From UMGS1696 sp964558485 (lineage in GTDB: Bacteria > Bacillota > Clostridia > Oscillospirales > CAG-272): 17,531 bases of DNA. Positions 1-6,510 of this stretch are shown piece by piece. The stretch is from assembly GCA_964558485.1 (NCBI GenBank), contig CAZLED010000050.1, positions 1-17,531 of the forward strand, read 5' to 3'. The notes under the pieces are model-generated. The model was not told the DNA's origin, did no database searches, and worked only from the letters and a program-made list of their open reading frames with translations. The first letter of the stretch is position 1; each line of letters opens with the position of its first letter. A program made the position numbers and the translations under genes.

Positions 1-264
1 GGGATCCTGATCGCCATCCTGACCATGCTTGCCTATATCGAATACACCTGGCTCATGCTGCCCTCCGGCGTGATCAGCATTTGTCTGCACATCGCCACCA
101 TGGCAGCCCATCCGGCCCAGATCACCTACCTGATCTTCTCGCTCTACTCCCTCGTCTGCGTGACCAAGCAGTTCTTCCGGGTACGCAAGCTCTACCGAGA
201 ACAGTGTTCTCAAGAACAACGTTCTCCGGAACAGTGTTCTCCGGAACAACGATCCCAGGAATGA
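1..264 (+). CDS. C-terminal fragment of a membrane protein, PnuC-like transporter
   Basis: The reading frame is open from the first base, so the start lies outside the window; 87 residues are visible, ending at TGA 262-264. About the first 50 residues are hydrophobic and form two or three membrane segments, followed by a basic stretch (KQFFRVRKLYREQ), as expected for a cytoplasmic tail. The pattern AQITYLIFSLYSLVCVTKQF resembles the last helix of PnuC-type nicotinamide riboside transporters in clostridia, but with only the C-terminus visible this is a tentative family call. The protein ends in four copies of a five-residue repeat, EQ(C/R)S(P/Q), which is not a normal part of a transporter and looks like a tail added by slippage. 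The next gene begins 32 bases downstream with no terminator between, so the two are probably co-transcribed. It could also be another small integral membrane protein. Confidence 0.5.
   Translation, partial: GILIAILTMLAYIEYTWLMLPSGVISICLHIATMAAHPAQITYLIFSLYSLVCVTKQFFRVRKLYREQCSQEQRSPEQCSPEQRSQE
199..258 (+). repeat. 15-base tandem repeat, 4 units, coding EQ(C/R)S(P/Q)
   Basis: Four in-frame 15-base units of the form gaaca(g/a)(t/c)gttctc(c/a)(g/a)g lie at the extreme 3' end of the first gene. The units alternate C and R at position 3. The first is part of a perfect odd palindrome at 197-211 (arms GAGAACA and TGTTCTC around one G), and later units keep weaker palindromes, so the transcript end could fold. 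Confidence 0.85.
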
Positions 265-283
265 TCAATATCCACTATACTAC

Positions 284-289
284 AGGAGG
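284..289 (+). promoter_or_regulatory. Ribosome binding site AGGAGG
   Basis: A perfect AGGAGG lies seven bases before the ATG at 297 and fixes the start of the large lipoprotein gene. Confidence 0.85.
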
Positions 290-296
290 TTAGACC

Positions 297-2771
297 ATGT
301 CAAAACAAAATCGATTTTACCGTTTGTGCCTTGCCCTGCTGTGCAGTTATACCGCACTGTACGGTTGTACAGTCAATGAGACAGACACACCGGCAAGCGA
401 TACCTCGATGATCGATACGCTGCCCGCCGAGTCTTTGACCGAGTCTTTGACTCACGAAACGCTGCCCCTGGTAGAGGAAACCGAACCGGTAGTCATAGCG
501 CCTGAGCAAATTGCACCAGAGGTCGTTGCACCGGAAATCGTGGAATCAGAGCAAGCTGCTCAGGAGCAAAATGCTCAGGAGCAATCTGCTCCATCGGCCA
601 ATGATCCTGCGTCCCGGTACATGACGGAAAACCGCTATGGCTTCCCTGCGGATTTTGTCTATCCGCTGACCGATGGCTCCACGTCTACCACCAATCTGGA
701 CATCGCCGTCCGCCGTGCCGTTTTGGGTGGCGAGCGCACCACAGCCCACACCAAGACCTACCGCTCTCTGGAACGATTGGCGTCTGGCGAGGTGGAGCTG
801 ATCTTTTCGACGCCTTTGTCCCAGGAACAACAGGAAATGTTGGCAAGCAAGGATTTTGCCTATACCGCAGAGCCGGTTGCCGGAGAAGGCTTTGTGTTCG
901 TGATGAACAAGGACAATCCGGTGACATCTCTGACCGTAGACCAGCTTCGGGGGATCTACAGCGGCCAGATCACCAATTGGCGTGAAGTGGGCGGCAAGGA
1001 TGCACCCATCGTGGCCTACCAGCGCAACAACGACTCCGGCAGCCAGAACTATATGCGCTCCTTCATGGGAGACACGCCGCTGATGGAGCCGTTGACCGAT
1101 GTAACGCCGTCTTCCATGAGTGGGATACTGGACGTGATCGCCAACTACGACAACGGTCGGTACGCCATAGGCTATTCTGTATATGCCTACTCCGATGGAA
1201 TGTACGAGGATCAGGCCGGGTTCCACTATGTCCAAATCGATGGCGTAGAACCGTCGCTGGAAACCTTGATCGACGGCACCTATCCGCTTTTGGGGTACAA
1301 CTACGCCATTTTCTCCGCCAGTGAACCGACCGATTCTCCCGTGCGTACCGTAGTGCAGTGGATGCAGTCGGATGCAGGACAGCAGGTGATCTTAGATGCC
1401 GGATACATTCCCTATCGTGCGGTGGACGGTCTGACCCTGCCTGATCCCACCATAGCGCCGCTGTATCAGGCTACCGGTACCGGAGAGCCCCAACCGGACA
1501 CCGCCGCCGACTACGACTATATCGTCCGTGGGGAGCCGACCTTGACCGATGCTACCCTAAACGCTGCGGTGGATGCCTTTGTGGCAGAAGCGACCGCTGC
1601 GATGGAGCGTATCCCCGAAGCCGAGATCTGTGCCTTCTTGGACGGTCGTGCGGATTATGGATATACCTACAAGCTGGTCACCGAGAAGACCCTGACCAAT
1701 GGGTACTTATCCGTGGTGGTCGGCTGGCAATACGAATTCGCAGTGCAGGACAGTCCCGTATGCTACTACGATGCCCGCACCGCTGTGTTCGATGTCTACA
1801 CCGGTGAAAAGCTGTCCTTCTCCGATCTGTTCTTTGCGGGTGCAGATTTTGTTCCGGCGCTGAACCAGTCCATTGCGGACTTTGCACTGACACCCTATTC
1901 CACCTTTGGCGCCACCTACGAGCTGCTGCGACCCTTTAACGGCCTGCGTGCGGACACCTTCGCCTACACCGCCGACAGCATCCTTTTTTCTCCCGGTGAC
2001 GTGTTTGCCGATGGCGTGGTGTGTCCCCTGACTTCCCTGCGAGACGTGATGGTCACCGGCGTTCCCCGAGATATGACCGATTATGTGGATCCTGCCCAGC
2101 CGGTGTACATGACCATTCGCACCGGGAAAACCGGTCGGGTGGCCGCAGAAAAGGATGGGGTCAGCATCTGGTACTTAGATCCACTGGAAGCAGATGCCGC
2201 ACCGGAGGCCTGCAAAAAGGTCAATGCGTATATCGATGACACCTTTGAAAGGTACCTGACAACGGAAAAGCTGCTGGAGAACGCAGGGAGCCGGGGTATT
2301 GCAGCAGAGGACGTATTTATCGGTCCCTTCCCGGATATCCGTGTGAATGTGATGGGACAACGGTACATCTGTGTGTCCGGTCCCAATCTGGCATTGGCAA
2401 CAGGCGCAGACGGCACGAATACGGAATTCTACGTCCTGCAGGAAGAACTGGAAGTCTATTATTTCCGTGCCTACTTCCATCCCCAGACCGGCGAACCGCT
2501 GACCCTGTCTGACCTGTTTTCCGACGGCTGGGAAAAGGAGGCCGTGTATACCGGGATCGATGCGACAGAGGACGAGCCGGTTTTTGCACCGTGGTCAAGC
2601 CTTGCCCAAACGGACTGTACCATTTTGCAGATCAGCCACTACCAATCGGCACCCTTTTCCGAGGGCACGCTGGCCGACCTGGACACACCGGTCACAGTTT
2701 TGGTGCAGCTCACCGACGGCACCTACCGAAAGCTGCAAGTTCCACGAGAGTACATTCCACACATCGGATAA
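297..2771 (+). CDS. Lipoprotein with PstS-type binding domain fused to DUF3298-like region
   Basis: 824 residues. A lipoprotein signal ends in a lipobox L21-Y-G-C24, so the mature protein should be anchored outside the membrane. Residues about 30-105 are an acidic low-complexity linker with six pentapeptides at 70-99 (EQIAP to EQSAP). Residues about 110-372 match the PstS-like phosphate-binding superfamily: DGSTST at 126-131, NPVTSLTVDQLRGIYSGQIT followed by NWREVGG at 207-233, NNDSGSQ near 244-250, and a GRYAIGYS-like segment. The C-terminal half (about 420-824) carries two TGE-x-L-(S/T)-x-SDLF motifs (about 502-512 and 731-741), as in DUF3298 domains of RsiV/PdaC-type extracellular proteins. 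A normal PstS is about 300 residues, so this is a fusion. No pst transporter genes follow, so a sensing, scavenging or cell-wall role is as likely as phosphate import. The ligand is unknown. Confidence 0.82.
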   Translation: MSKQNRFYRLCLALLCSYTALYGCTVNETDTPASDTSMIDTLPAESLTESLTHETLPLVEETEPVVIAPEQIAPEVVAPEIVESEQAAQEQNAQEQSAPSANDPASRYMTENRYGFPADFVYPLTDGSTSTTNLDIAVRRAVLGGERTTAHTKTYRSLERLASGEVELIFSTPLSQEQQEMLASKDFAYTAEPVAGEGFVFVMNKDNPVTSLTVDQLRGIYSGQITNWREVGGKDAPIVAYQRNNDSGSQNYMRSFMGDTPLMEPLTDVTPSSMSGILDVIANYDNGRYAIGYSVYAYSDGMYEDQAGFHYVQIDGVEPSLETLIDGTYPLLGYNYAIFSASEPTDSPVRTVVQWMQSDAGQQVILDAGYIPYRAVDGLTLPDPTIAPLYQATGTGEPQPDTAADYDYIVRGEPTLTDATLNAAVDAFVAEATAAMERIPEAEICAFLDGRADYGYTYKLVTEKTLTNGYLSVVVGWQYEFAVQDSPVCYYDARTAVFDVYTGEKLSFSDLFFAGADFVPALNQSIADFALTPYSTFGATYELLRPFNGLRADTFAYTADSILFSPGDVFADGVVCPLTSLRDVMVTGVPRDMTDYVDPAQPVYMTIRTGKTGRVAAEKDGVSIWYLDPLEADAAPEACKKVNAYIDDTFERYLTTEKLLENAGSRGIAAEDVFIGPFPDIRVNVMGQRYICVSGPNLALATGADGTNTEFYVLQEELEVYYFRAYFHPQTGEPLTLSDLFSDGWEKEAVYTGIDATEDEPVFAPWSSLAQTDCTILQISHYQSAPFSEGTLADLDTPVTVLVQLTDGTYRKLQVPREYIPHIG
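504..593 (+). repeat. Pentapeptide-coding repeat, 6 units (EQxxP type)
   Basis: Six consecutive five-residue units, EQIAP EVVAP EIVES EQAAQ EQNAQ EQSAP, lie in the linker between the lipid anchor and the binding domain. The last three units are nearly identical at the DNA level (gagcaa..tgctcag). They probably form a flexible spacer. The pattern resembles the tail repeat of the preceding gene. Confidence 0.8.
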
Positions 2772-2782
2772 ATATTTTGTTC

Positions 2783-2812
2783 AAAATCCCCATTTGCACG
2801 TGGGGATTTTTT
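2783..2812 (+). terminator. Rho-independent terminator of the lipoprotein gene
   Basis: A perfect 10-base-pair stem AAAATCCCCA / TGGGGATTTT (2783-2792 and 2801-2810) with an 8-base loop and a T run starts 12 bases after the stop codon. Its loop contains the -35 box of the next promoter. Confidence 0.9.
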
Positions 2813-2822
2813 GTGGTATAAT
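2794..2822 (+). promoter_or_regulatory. Sigma-A promoter of carD
   Basis: TTGCAC (2794-2799), 17-base spacer, TATAAT (2817-2822), with an extended -10 TGG just before it. Expected start of transcription is near 2829. The -35 box lies inside the loop of the upstream terminator hairpin. Confidence 0.85.
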
Positions 2823-2883
2823 ATAATAGACAGAAGTATGTGAACACAGATCCTGTACAGGAAGAACAATGGAGGTGCATGAT

Positions 2884-3417
2884 ATGCAAATGGAACGGAA
2901 TACCAAGCAGACATTTCGCAAAGGAGACATCGTACTATACGGAGAAAACGGACTCTACCGGATCGATGAGATCAGCAGCCAATCCTTCTGTGGGGAAACG
3001 AGAGAATACTATGTGCTGCGTTCTCTGTACTGCACCGGAGAGACCGTATTTGTGCCCACCGACAACGCTGCCCTGACCGGCAAAATGTACCCGGCGCTGA
3101 CCCGTGGCGAGATCGATGCGCTGCTGGGTGCCATGCCGGAGACCGAACCGGACTGGATCGAATCGGATGCAGAACGGAAAGATCGGTTCGATGCGATCCT
3201 GTCCTCCGGCGATCGTGGGGCTCTGCTCGGCATGATCCGCACCCTGCACACCCACAAGGAAAAACAGGAAAAGCGTGGCAAGAAGCTGCACATCGCCGAC
3301 GAACGCTGCTATCGGGAAGGGGAAAAACGGATCAACGAGGAGTTCGCCCACGGCCTGCAGATCGACCCGACCCAGGTAGGCGAATACATCCGGTGCAAGC
3401 TGGGCGAAAATGCGTGA
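2884..3417 (+). CDS. CarD family transcriptional regulator
   Basis: 177 residues from ATG 2884, chosen because GGAGGTG at 2871-2877 sits eight bases before it. An ATG at 2869 would place this ribosome site inside the gene and has only a weak AGGAAG ahead of it. The N-terminus (FRKGDIVLYGENGLYRIDEI, then YYVLRSLYCTGETVFVPTDN) is the Tudor-like RNA-polymerase interaction domain of the CarD/CdnL/TRCF family. The rest is helical and charged, ending in EYIRCKLGENA, as in the C-terminal DNA-binding part. Such proteins bind the RNA polymerase beta subunit and stabilise open promoter complexes. It is transcribed alone from its own promoter, and a structured repeat follows 13 bases after the stop. Family assignment is firm; the target promoters are unknown. 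Confidence 0.85.
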   Translation: MQMERNTKQTFRKGDIVLYGENGLYRIDEISSQSFCGETREYYVLRSLYCTGETVFVPTDNAALTGKMYPALTRGEIDALLGAMPETEPDWIESDAERKDRFDAILSSGDRGALLGMIRTLHTHKEKQEKRGKKLHIADERCYREGEKRINEEFAHGLQIDPTQVGEYIRCKLGENA

Positions 3418-3429
3418 AAGCCGACACGG

Positions 3430-3478
3430 GGCTGTCGCACGAAGGAAGAAATTCCCAAAATGCAACAGCCTCATTTTT
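3430..3478 (+). terminator. Probable terminator of carD, inside repeat copy 1
   Basis: GGCTGTCGCA (3430-3439) pairs with TGCAACAGCC (3461-3470) with one mismatch and is followed by a T-rich run at 3473-3478. This forms the first hairpin of the dispersed repeat. The loop is rather long (21 bases), but it contains a small GGAA-TTCC hairpin. Confidence 0.5.
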
Positions 3479-3634
3479 ATGTCATAGTGTTATTCTCTTC
3501 TTTTTCTCCTTTAGCGAGGAGCGCATTACGCAGTACTGCTAAAGAAGCGATGTCCTGGGTATTTCGACCTCTGCGGAGGTCGATGAGGGACGCTGTCCCC
3601 TCAACCCCAAACTTTTACACTTGCGACAGGTCCT
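3431..3634 (+). repeat. Dispersed structured repeat, family A copy 1
   Basis: About 204 bases nearly identical to 6511-6713 in the same orientation; the differences are a few substitutions near the 5' end, one single-base indel and one loop change. The ends carry an 8-base inverted repeat CTGTCGCA / TGCGACAG (3432-3439 and 3622-3629). Internal hairpins are CTTTAGC / GCTAAAG (3509-3515, 3538-3544), TCGACCTC / GAGGTCGA around TGCG (3564-3583), and GAGGGAC / GTCCCCTC (3585-3602). It fills the gap between carD and the next promoter. It has no transposase; a short open frame running through it is repeat sequence rather than a gene. Confidence 0.9.
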
Positions 3635-3695
3635 TTTTCTATATCAGGAAGAAAATCTGCACCTATGTATCTTGGATTCCTATTACGCCACCCCC

Positions 3696-3724
3696 TTGAC
3701 GACAGCGGAAAAATGCGGTATAAT
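3696..3724 (+). promoter_or_regulatory. Sigma-A promoter of the membrane protein / AKR-like pair
   Basis: TTGACG (3696-3701), 17-base spacer, TATAAT (3719-3724). Transcription would start near 3731, which rules out the longer open frame starting at 3665 and supports translation from 3761. Confidence 0.88.
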
Positions 3725-3760
3725 AAAGCCACGAAGAAAAAATGGATGGAGTGCGGTGCG

Positions 3761-4363
3761 ATGCGGGAACAACTGCGAAAAGAGATCGTCAAGCGGACAG
3801 GCAAATACGTGCATTCGGCAGCGGCTGCGGCGGCCTATGAGGAAGAGTCTGCAAAGATCACCAAATCCTACGACCAGATGCTTGCAGAGGGCAAATCGGA
3901 GCTGGAAGCGTACCGGGCCATGCTGGACGACATCGAAGCCATGAAGATCATCCTGGAGTCGATCCCCACGTCGGAAGAGGAAGCAGAACGAGAGCGGCAA
4001 AGAAAACGGGAGAAAAAAGAAAAAAAGAGCTTTCGCAAGATGGTGGGCTCCATGCAGGCCGTCCTGTGGCTGCTGACCATCATCTGGTACTTCCTCTATA
4101 GCTTTGGCTCCGGCAACTGGCATTTGTCCTGGCTCACCTTCTTGGGTTCTGCCGCCGGATCGGTGTTATTGGACATTATCGTCAAGCACAACGAGGGCAT
4201 ACCTTGGCGAAAATGCGGCGGCTGGCACGGGGTATTCTGGATCGGTCTGGTCATGCTGTATTTCGTTGGCAGCTTTCTCTGGGGCAACTGGGCAACGTCT
4301 TGGCTATTGTTCCCGGCCGGGGCGATCGTGGAAGTGCTCTGGGAAATGTGGAAGAAAAAATAA
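3761..4363 (+). CDS. Membrane protein of unknown function with duplicated two-helix unit
   Basis: 200 residues from ATG 3761, preceded by GGAG at 3748-3751 and downstream of the promoter; an in-frame ATG at 3746 is a weaker alternative. Residues 1 to about 85 are soluble and helical (KITKSYDQMLAEGKSELEAY), followed by a very basic and acidic stretch (EEEAERERQRKREKKEKK) just before the membrane. The C-terminal half has four hydrophobic segments arranged as two related pairs: GSGNWHLSWLTFLGSAAGSV and WGNWATSWLLFPAGAIVEVL. This indicates an internal duplication of a two-helix unit often seen in clostridial membrane proteins with soluble N-terminal domains. The function is not known. The downstream gene starts 32 bases later without its own promoter, so the two are probably one transcript. 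Confidence 0.8.
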   Translation: MREQLRKEIVKRTGKYVHSAAAAAAYEEESAKITKSYDQMLAEGKSELEAYRAMLDDIEAMKIILESIPTSEEEAERERQRKREKKEKKSFRKMVGSMQAVLWLLTIIWYFLYSFGSGNWHLSWLTFLGSAAGSVLLDIIVKHNEGIPWRKCGGWHGVFWIGLVMLYFVGSFLWGNWATSWLLFPAGAIVEVLWEMWKKK

Positions 4364-4395
4364 CACTAACATACAGAAAGCGAGGTCTCTTGTCT

Positions 4396-5262
4396 ATGTC
4401 TATCGAAACAGCAAAACAGTTCCCCCGTACCAATGTAGGCGGCGTGTCTCTGCCCCGTATGCTCATGGGTACCAACTGGCTTCTGGGTTGGAGCCACACC
4501 AGTGCCGCCGCTGACAACGCCATCAAGGAAAAATACGCCACCCCGGCGGACTTCTACCCCGTTCTGGAGGCATATCTGTCCTATGGCATCGATGCCATCA
4601 TGGCTCCCGCCAGCACCAATCCCATCATGGTGGACGCCATCCGCTATGCCGAGGACAAGTCCGGGAAGAAGATCACCATCATCGATACCCCCGCTATGAA
4701 CGTGGACGACAGTGCCGAGGGTCGTGCCGAAGCCCGTGAGGTCATTCGCCATAGCAAGGAGATCGGCGCCACCTTCTGCCTGATCCACCACACCAGCGTA
4801 GAGCAGCTGGTGAACAAAAACAAGCAGATCATCGACCGGCTGCCGGACTACCTGTACATGATCCGGGAAGAAGGAATGCTACCGGGTCTGTCTGCCCATA
4901 TGCCCGAGGTGGTGCAGTACGCCGACAAGAACGAATACGACGTGGAGACCTACATCCAGCTCTTCAACTGCATGGGCTTTTTGATGCAGGTCGAGGTGGA
5001 AAGCGTGGCTCGGATCATCTGGGAAGCACACCATCCGGTCATGACCATCAAGCCCTTCGCCGCAGGACGCTGCACACCCTTCGTGGGTCTGAACTTCAAC
5101 TGGAACGTGATCCGGGACTGCGACATGATCACGGTGGGTGCCAACTCGGCCGCTGAGGTCCACGAGGATGTGGAGATCTCCTTTGCCGCCCTGGAACGCC
5201 GCTTCGCCAACTTAGAAGGACGCAGCTCCCCCTTCCGACAGGCCGTGCTGGGACATAAGTAA
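4396..5262 (+). CDS. Aldo/keto reductase-like TIM-barrel protein, function unknown
   Basis: 288 residues. The start at 4396 is supported by GAGGT at 4382-4386; upstream in-frame starts lie inside the preceding gene. The protein is soluble, with no signal peptide. Alternating strand and helix segments (GIDAIMAPAS, KKITIIDTPA, IGATFCLIHH, HPVMTIKPFAAGR, MITVGANSAAEVHEDVEISF) suggest a TIM barrel. The C-terminal KPFAAGR and ITVG-x-x-SAAEV-x-EDVEIS pattern recalls the cofactor-binding end of aldo/keto reductases. The classic AKR catalytic tetrad is not obvious, and the N-terminus MLMGTNWLLGWSHTSAAAD is distinctive. It may be a diverged, possibly non-oxidoreductase member. It probably shares the transcript of the membrane protein upstream and ends at the terminator at 5278. 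Confidence 0.72.
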   Translation: MSIETAKQFPRTNVGGVSLPRMLMGTNWLLGWSHTSAAADNAIKEKYATPADFYPVLEAYLSYGIDAIMAPASTNPIMVDAIRYAEDKSGKKITIIDTPAMNVDDSAEGRAEAREVIRHSKEIGATFCLIHHTSVEQLVNKNKQIIDRLPDYLYMIREEGMLPGLSAHMPEVVQYADKNEYDVETYIQLFNCMGFLMQVEVESVARIIWEAHHPVMTIKPFAAGRCTPFVGLNFNWNVIRDCDMITVGANSAAEVHEDVEISFAALERRFANLEGRSSPFRQAVLGHK

Positions 5263-5277
5263 TATTACAACATGGGA

Positions 5278-5312
5278 AAGACATCTCTCACCCGAGGGGT
5301 GTCTTGCTTTTT
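5278..5312 (+). terminator. Rho-independent terminator after the AKR-like gene
   Basis: The stem is AAGACATCTC (5278-5287) with the complementary strand ending GTCTT at 5305, including a few G-T pairs, followed by GCTTTTT. It lies 16 bases after the stop codon. Confidence 0.8.
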
Positions 5313-5345
5313 GCAAAAAAATTTCAACTTTTTTCGAAACTCCTA

Positions 5346-5374
5346 TTGACAAGCGCCTCCGTCTGTGTTATAAT
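5346..5374 (+). promoter_or_regulatory. Sigma-A promoter of perR-rbr
   Basis: Consensus TTGACA (5346-5351), 17-base spacer, TATAAT (5369-5374). Predicted start near 5381. Confidence 0.9.
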
Positions 5375-5385
5375 ATAGTCACAAC

Positions 5386-5400
5386 AAAGACTCAGTCTCA
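5386..5400 (+). promoter_or_regulatory. Candidate Fur/PerR-family operator
   Basis: AAAGACT-C-AGTCTCA has the 7-1-7 symmetry of Fur-family operators, with a perfect core AGACT-C-AGTCT at 5388-5398, right at the predicted transcription start of perR. It does not match the Bacillus PerR box sequence. A second small palindrome TCTC-AATA-GAGA overlaps at 5396-5407. Autoregulation is plausible but unproven. Confidence 0.4.
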
Positions 5401-5420
5401 ATAGAGATAAGGTATCACCA

Positions 5421-5828
5421 ATGAAACGAAACACGATCCAGAAGACCATCATCCTGGACACCCTGCGGGAGCTGAACTGCCATGCATCGGCTGGGATGGT
5501 GTACGATGCGATCCGGGAACAATATCCCACCATCAGCCGCGGGACCGTGTTCCGTGTCCTGAGCGAAGCGGCGGCGGAAGGCACCCTGCTCCGGCTCCAT
5601 TTGGCAGAAGCAGAGGACCGGTTCGACATCACCACACGTCCCCATTATCACATCACCTGCCGGAAATGCGGCTTTGTCCGGGACATCGAAGTCACCGACA
5701 ACCTGAAGCTTTCCGACATCGTCACGGATACCGGCGGCTTCACCGTGGAAGAATACCACCTGGAGCTCATGGGGATCTGCCCGGATTGCCAGAAGCTTGA
5801 TCAACAAGCACCGTCCAAAGAAGCGTAA
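5421..5828 (+). CDS. perR: Peroxide-responsive repressor, PerR/Fur family
   Basis: 135 residues. The N-terminal winged helix (MVYDAIREQYPTISRGTVFRVL) recognises DNA and the C-terminal half dimerises. Metal-binding positions match PerR: H21, D69, H75, H77 and D88 for the regulatory metal, read against RFD-x5-HYH-x-xC in Bacillus PerR, and C80-x-x-C83 with C120-x-x-C123 for structural zinc. In PerR, peroxide oxidises the histidines at the iron site and releases the repressor. The rubrerythrin gene follows 50 bases later with its own AAGGAG, with no terminator or clear promoter between. This is a common clostridial peroxide-defence arrangement and argues for PerR over Fur or Zur. The ribosome site before ATG 5421 is weak (AAGG), so expression may be kept low. 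Confidence 0.85.
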   Translation: MKRNTIQKTIILDTLRELNCHASAGMVYDAIREQYPTISRGTVFRVLSEAAAEGTLLRLHLAEAEDRFDITTRPHYHITCRKCGFVRDIEVTDNLKLSDIVTDTGGFTVEEYHLELMGICPDCQKLDQQAPSKEA

Positions 5829-5878
5829 ACCATCAACAATCTATAAAAATAACTACCATTTCAAAGGAGAAAAGAGAT

Positions 5879-6439
5879 ATGAAAAAGTGGAGATGCACTG
5901 TATGTGGCGAAATCGTAGAGAGCGAAACCGCACCGGAAAAATGTCCTCTGTGCAAGGCACCTGCTGAGAAGTTCGTAGAAGTCGTAGAAGACGACAAGCT
6001 GACCTGGGCTGCCGAACACGAAGTAGGCGTAGGCCATGCAGAAGGCGTACCCCAGGAAGTGATCGACGGTCTGCGTGCCAACTTCAACGGCGAATGCACC
6101 GAAGTCGGTATGTACCTGGCTATGGCAAGAGTGGCTCATCGTGAAGGCTACCCCGAGATCGGCCTGTACTGGGAAAAGGCTGCCTTCGAAGAAGCTGAAC
6201 ACGCTGCCAAGTTCGCAGAGCTGCTGGGCGAAGTGATCACCACCTCCACCGAAGAAAACCTGAAGCTCCGTGTGGCTGCGGAAAACGGCGCTACCGCTGG
6301 CAAGTTCGACCTGGCCAAGCTGGCAAAGCAGCACAACCTGGACGCCATCCACGACACCGTTCACGAAATGGCAAAGGACGAAGCCCGTCACGGCAGAGCT
6401 TTCGCCGGCCTGCTGGAAAGATACTTCGGCAACAAGTAA
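5879..6439 (+). CDS. Reverse rubrerythrin, NAD(P)H peroxidase
   Basis: 186 residues, with AAGGAG at 5864-5869. The rubredoxin domain is N-terminal (C6-x-x-C9 and C22-x-x-C25), followed by the four-helix diiron domain, which is the domain order of reverse rubrerythrin; classical rubrerythrin has rubredoxin at the C-terminus. Diiron ligand candidates are E72 (GECTE), E105 with H108 (FEEAEHA), E135 (ENGAT) and E168 with H171 (KDEARHG). The family reduces hydrogen peroxide with electrons passed from NAD(P)H through rubredoxin-type partners in the cytoplasm of anaerobes. It sits in the same transcript as perR, so it should be induced by peroxide. Domains are complete and the length is normal. Confidence 0.9.
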   Translation: MKKWRCTVCGEIVESETAPEKCPLCKAPAEKFVEVVEDDKLTWAAEHEVGVGHAEGVPQEVIDGLRANFNGECTEVGMYLAMARVAHREGYPEIGLYWEKAAFEEAEHAAKFAELLGEVITTSTEENLKLRVAAENGATAGKFDLAKLAKQHNLDAIHDTVHEMAKDEARHGRAFAGLLERYFGNK

Positions 6440-6452
6440 TTCGCATACAAAT

Positions 6453-6489
6453 AAAATCCCCGATACCCAATTTGGATACCGGGGGTTTT
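6453..6489 (+). terminator. Rho-independent terminator of perR-rbr
   Basis: AAAATCCCCG (6453-6462) pairs with CGGGGGTTTT (6480-6489) with one T-G pair; it starts 13 bases after the rubrerythrin stop. Repeat copy 2 follows about 20 bases later. Confidence 0.85.
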
Positions 6490-6510
6490 CTTATGTTGCA
6501 ATGATGAAAG

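Noticed and set aside
197..230. Possible LexA (SOS) boxes in the GAAC..GTTC palindromes
   Set aside because: The Bacillus-type box needs GAAC and GTTC four bases apart; here the gap is three, and the sites are inside a coding repeat at a gene end.
3460..3699. Short open frame within repeat copy 1, with a homologue at 6566-6778
   Set aside because: The similarity of the two products reflects the DNA repeat. There is no ribosome site, and the frames run into unrelated flanking sequence.
4204..4395. Longer N-terminus for the AKR-like protein starting at 4204
   Set aside because: It would overlap the membrane protein gene by 160 bases and lacks a ribosome site; 4396 has GAGGT at the right distance.
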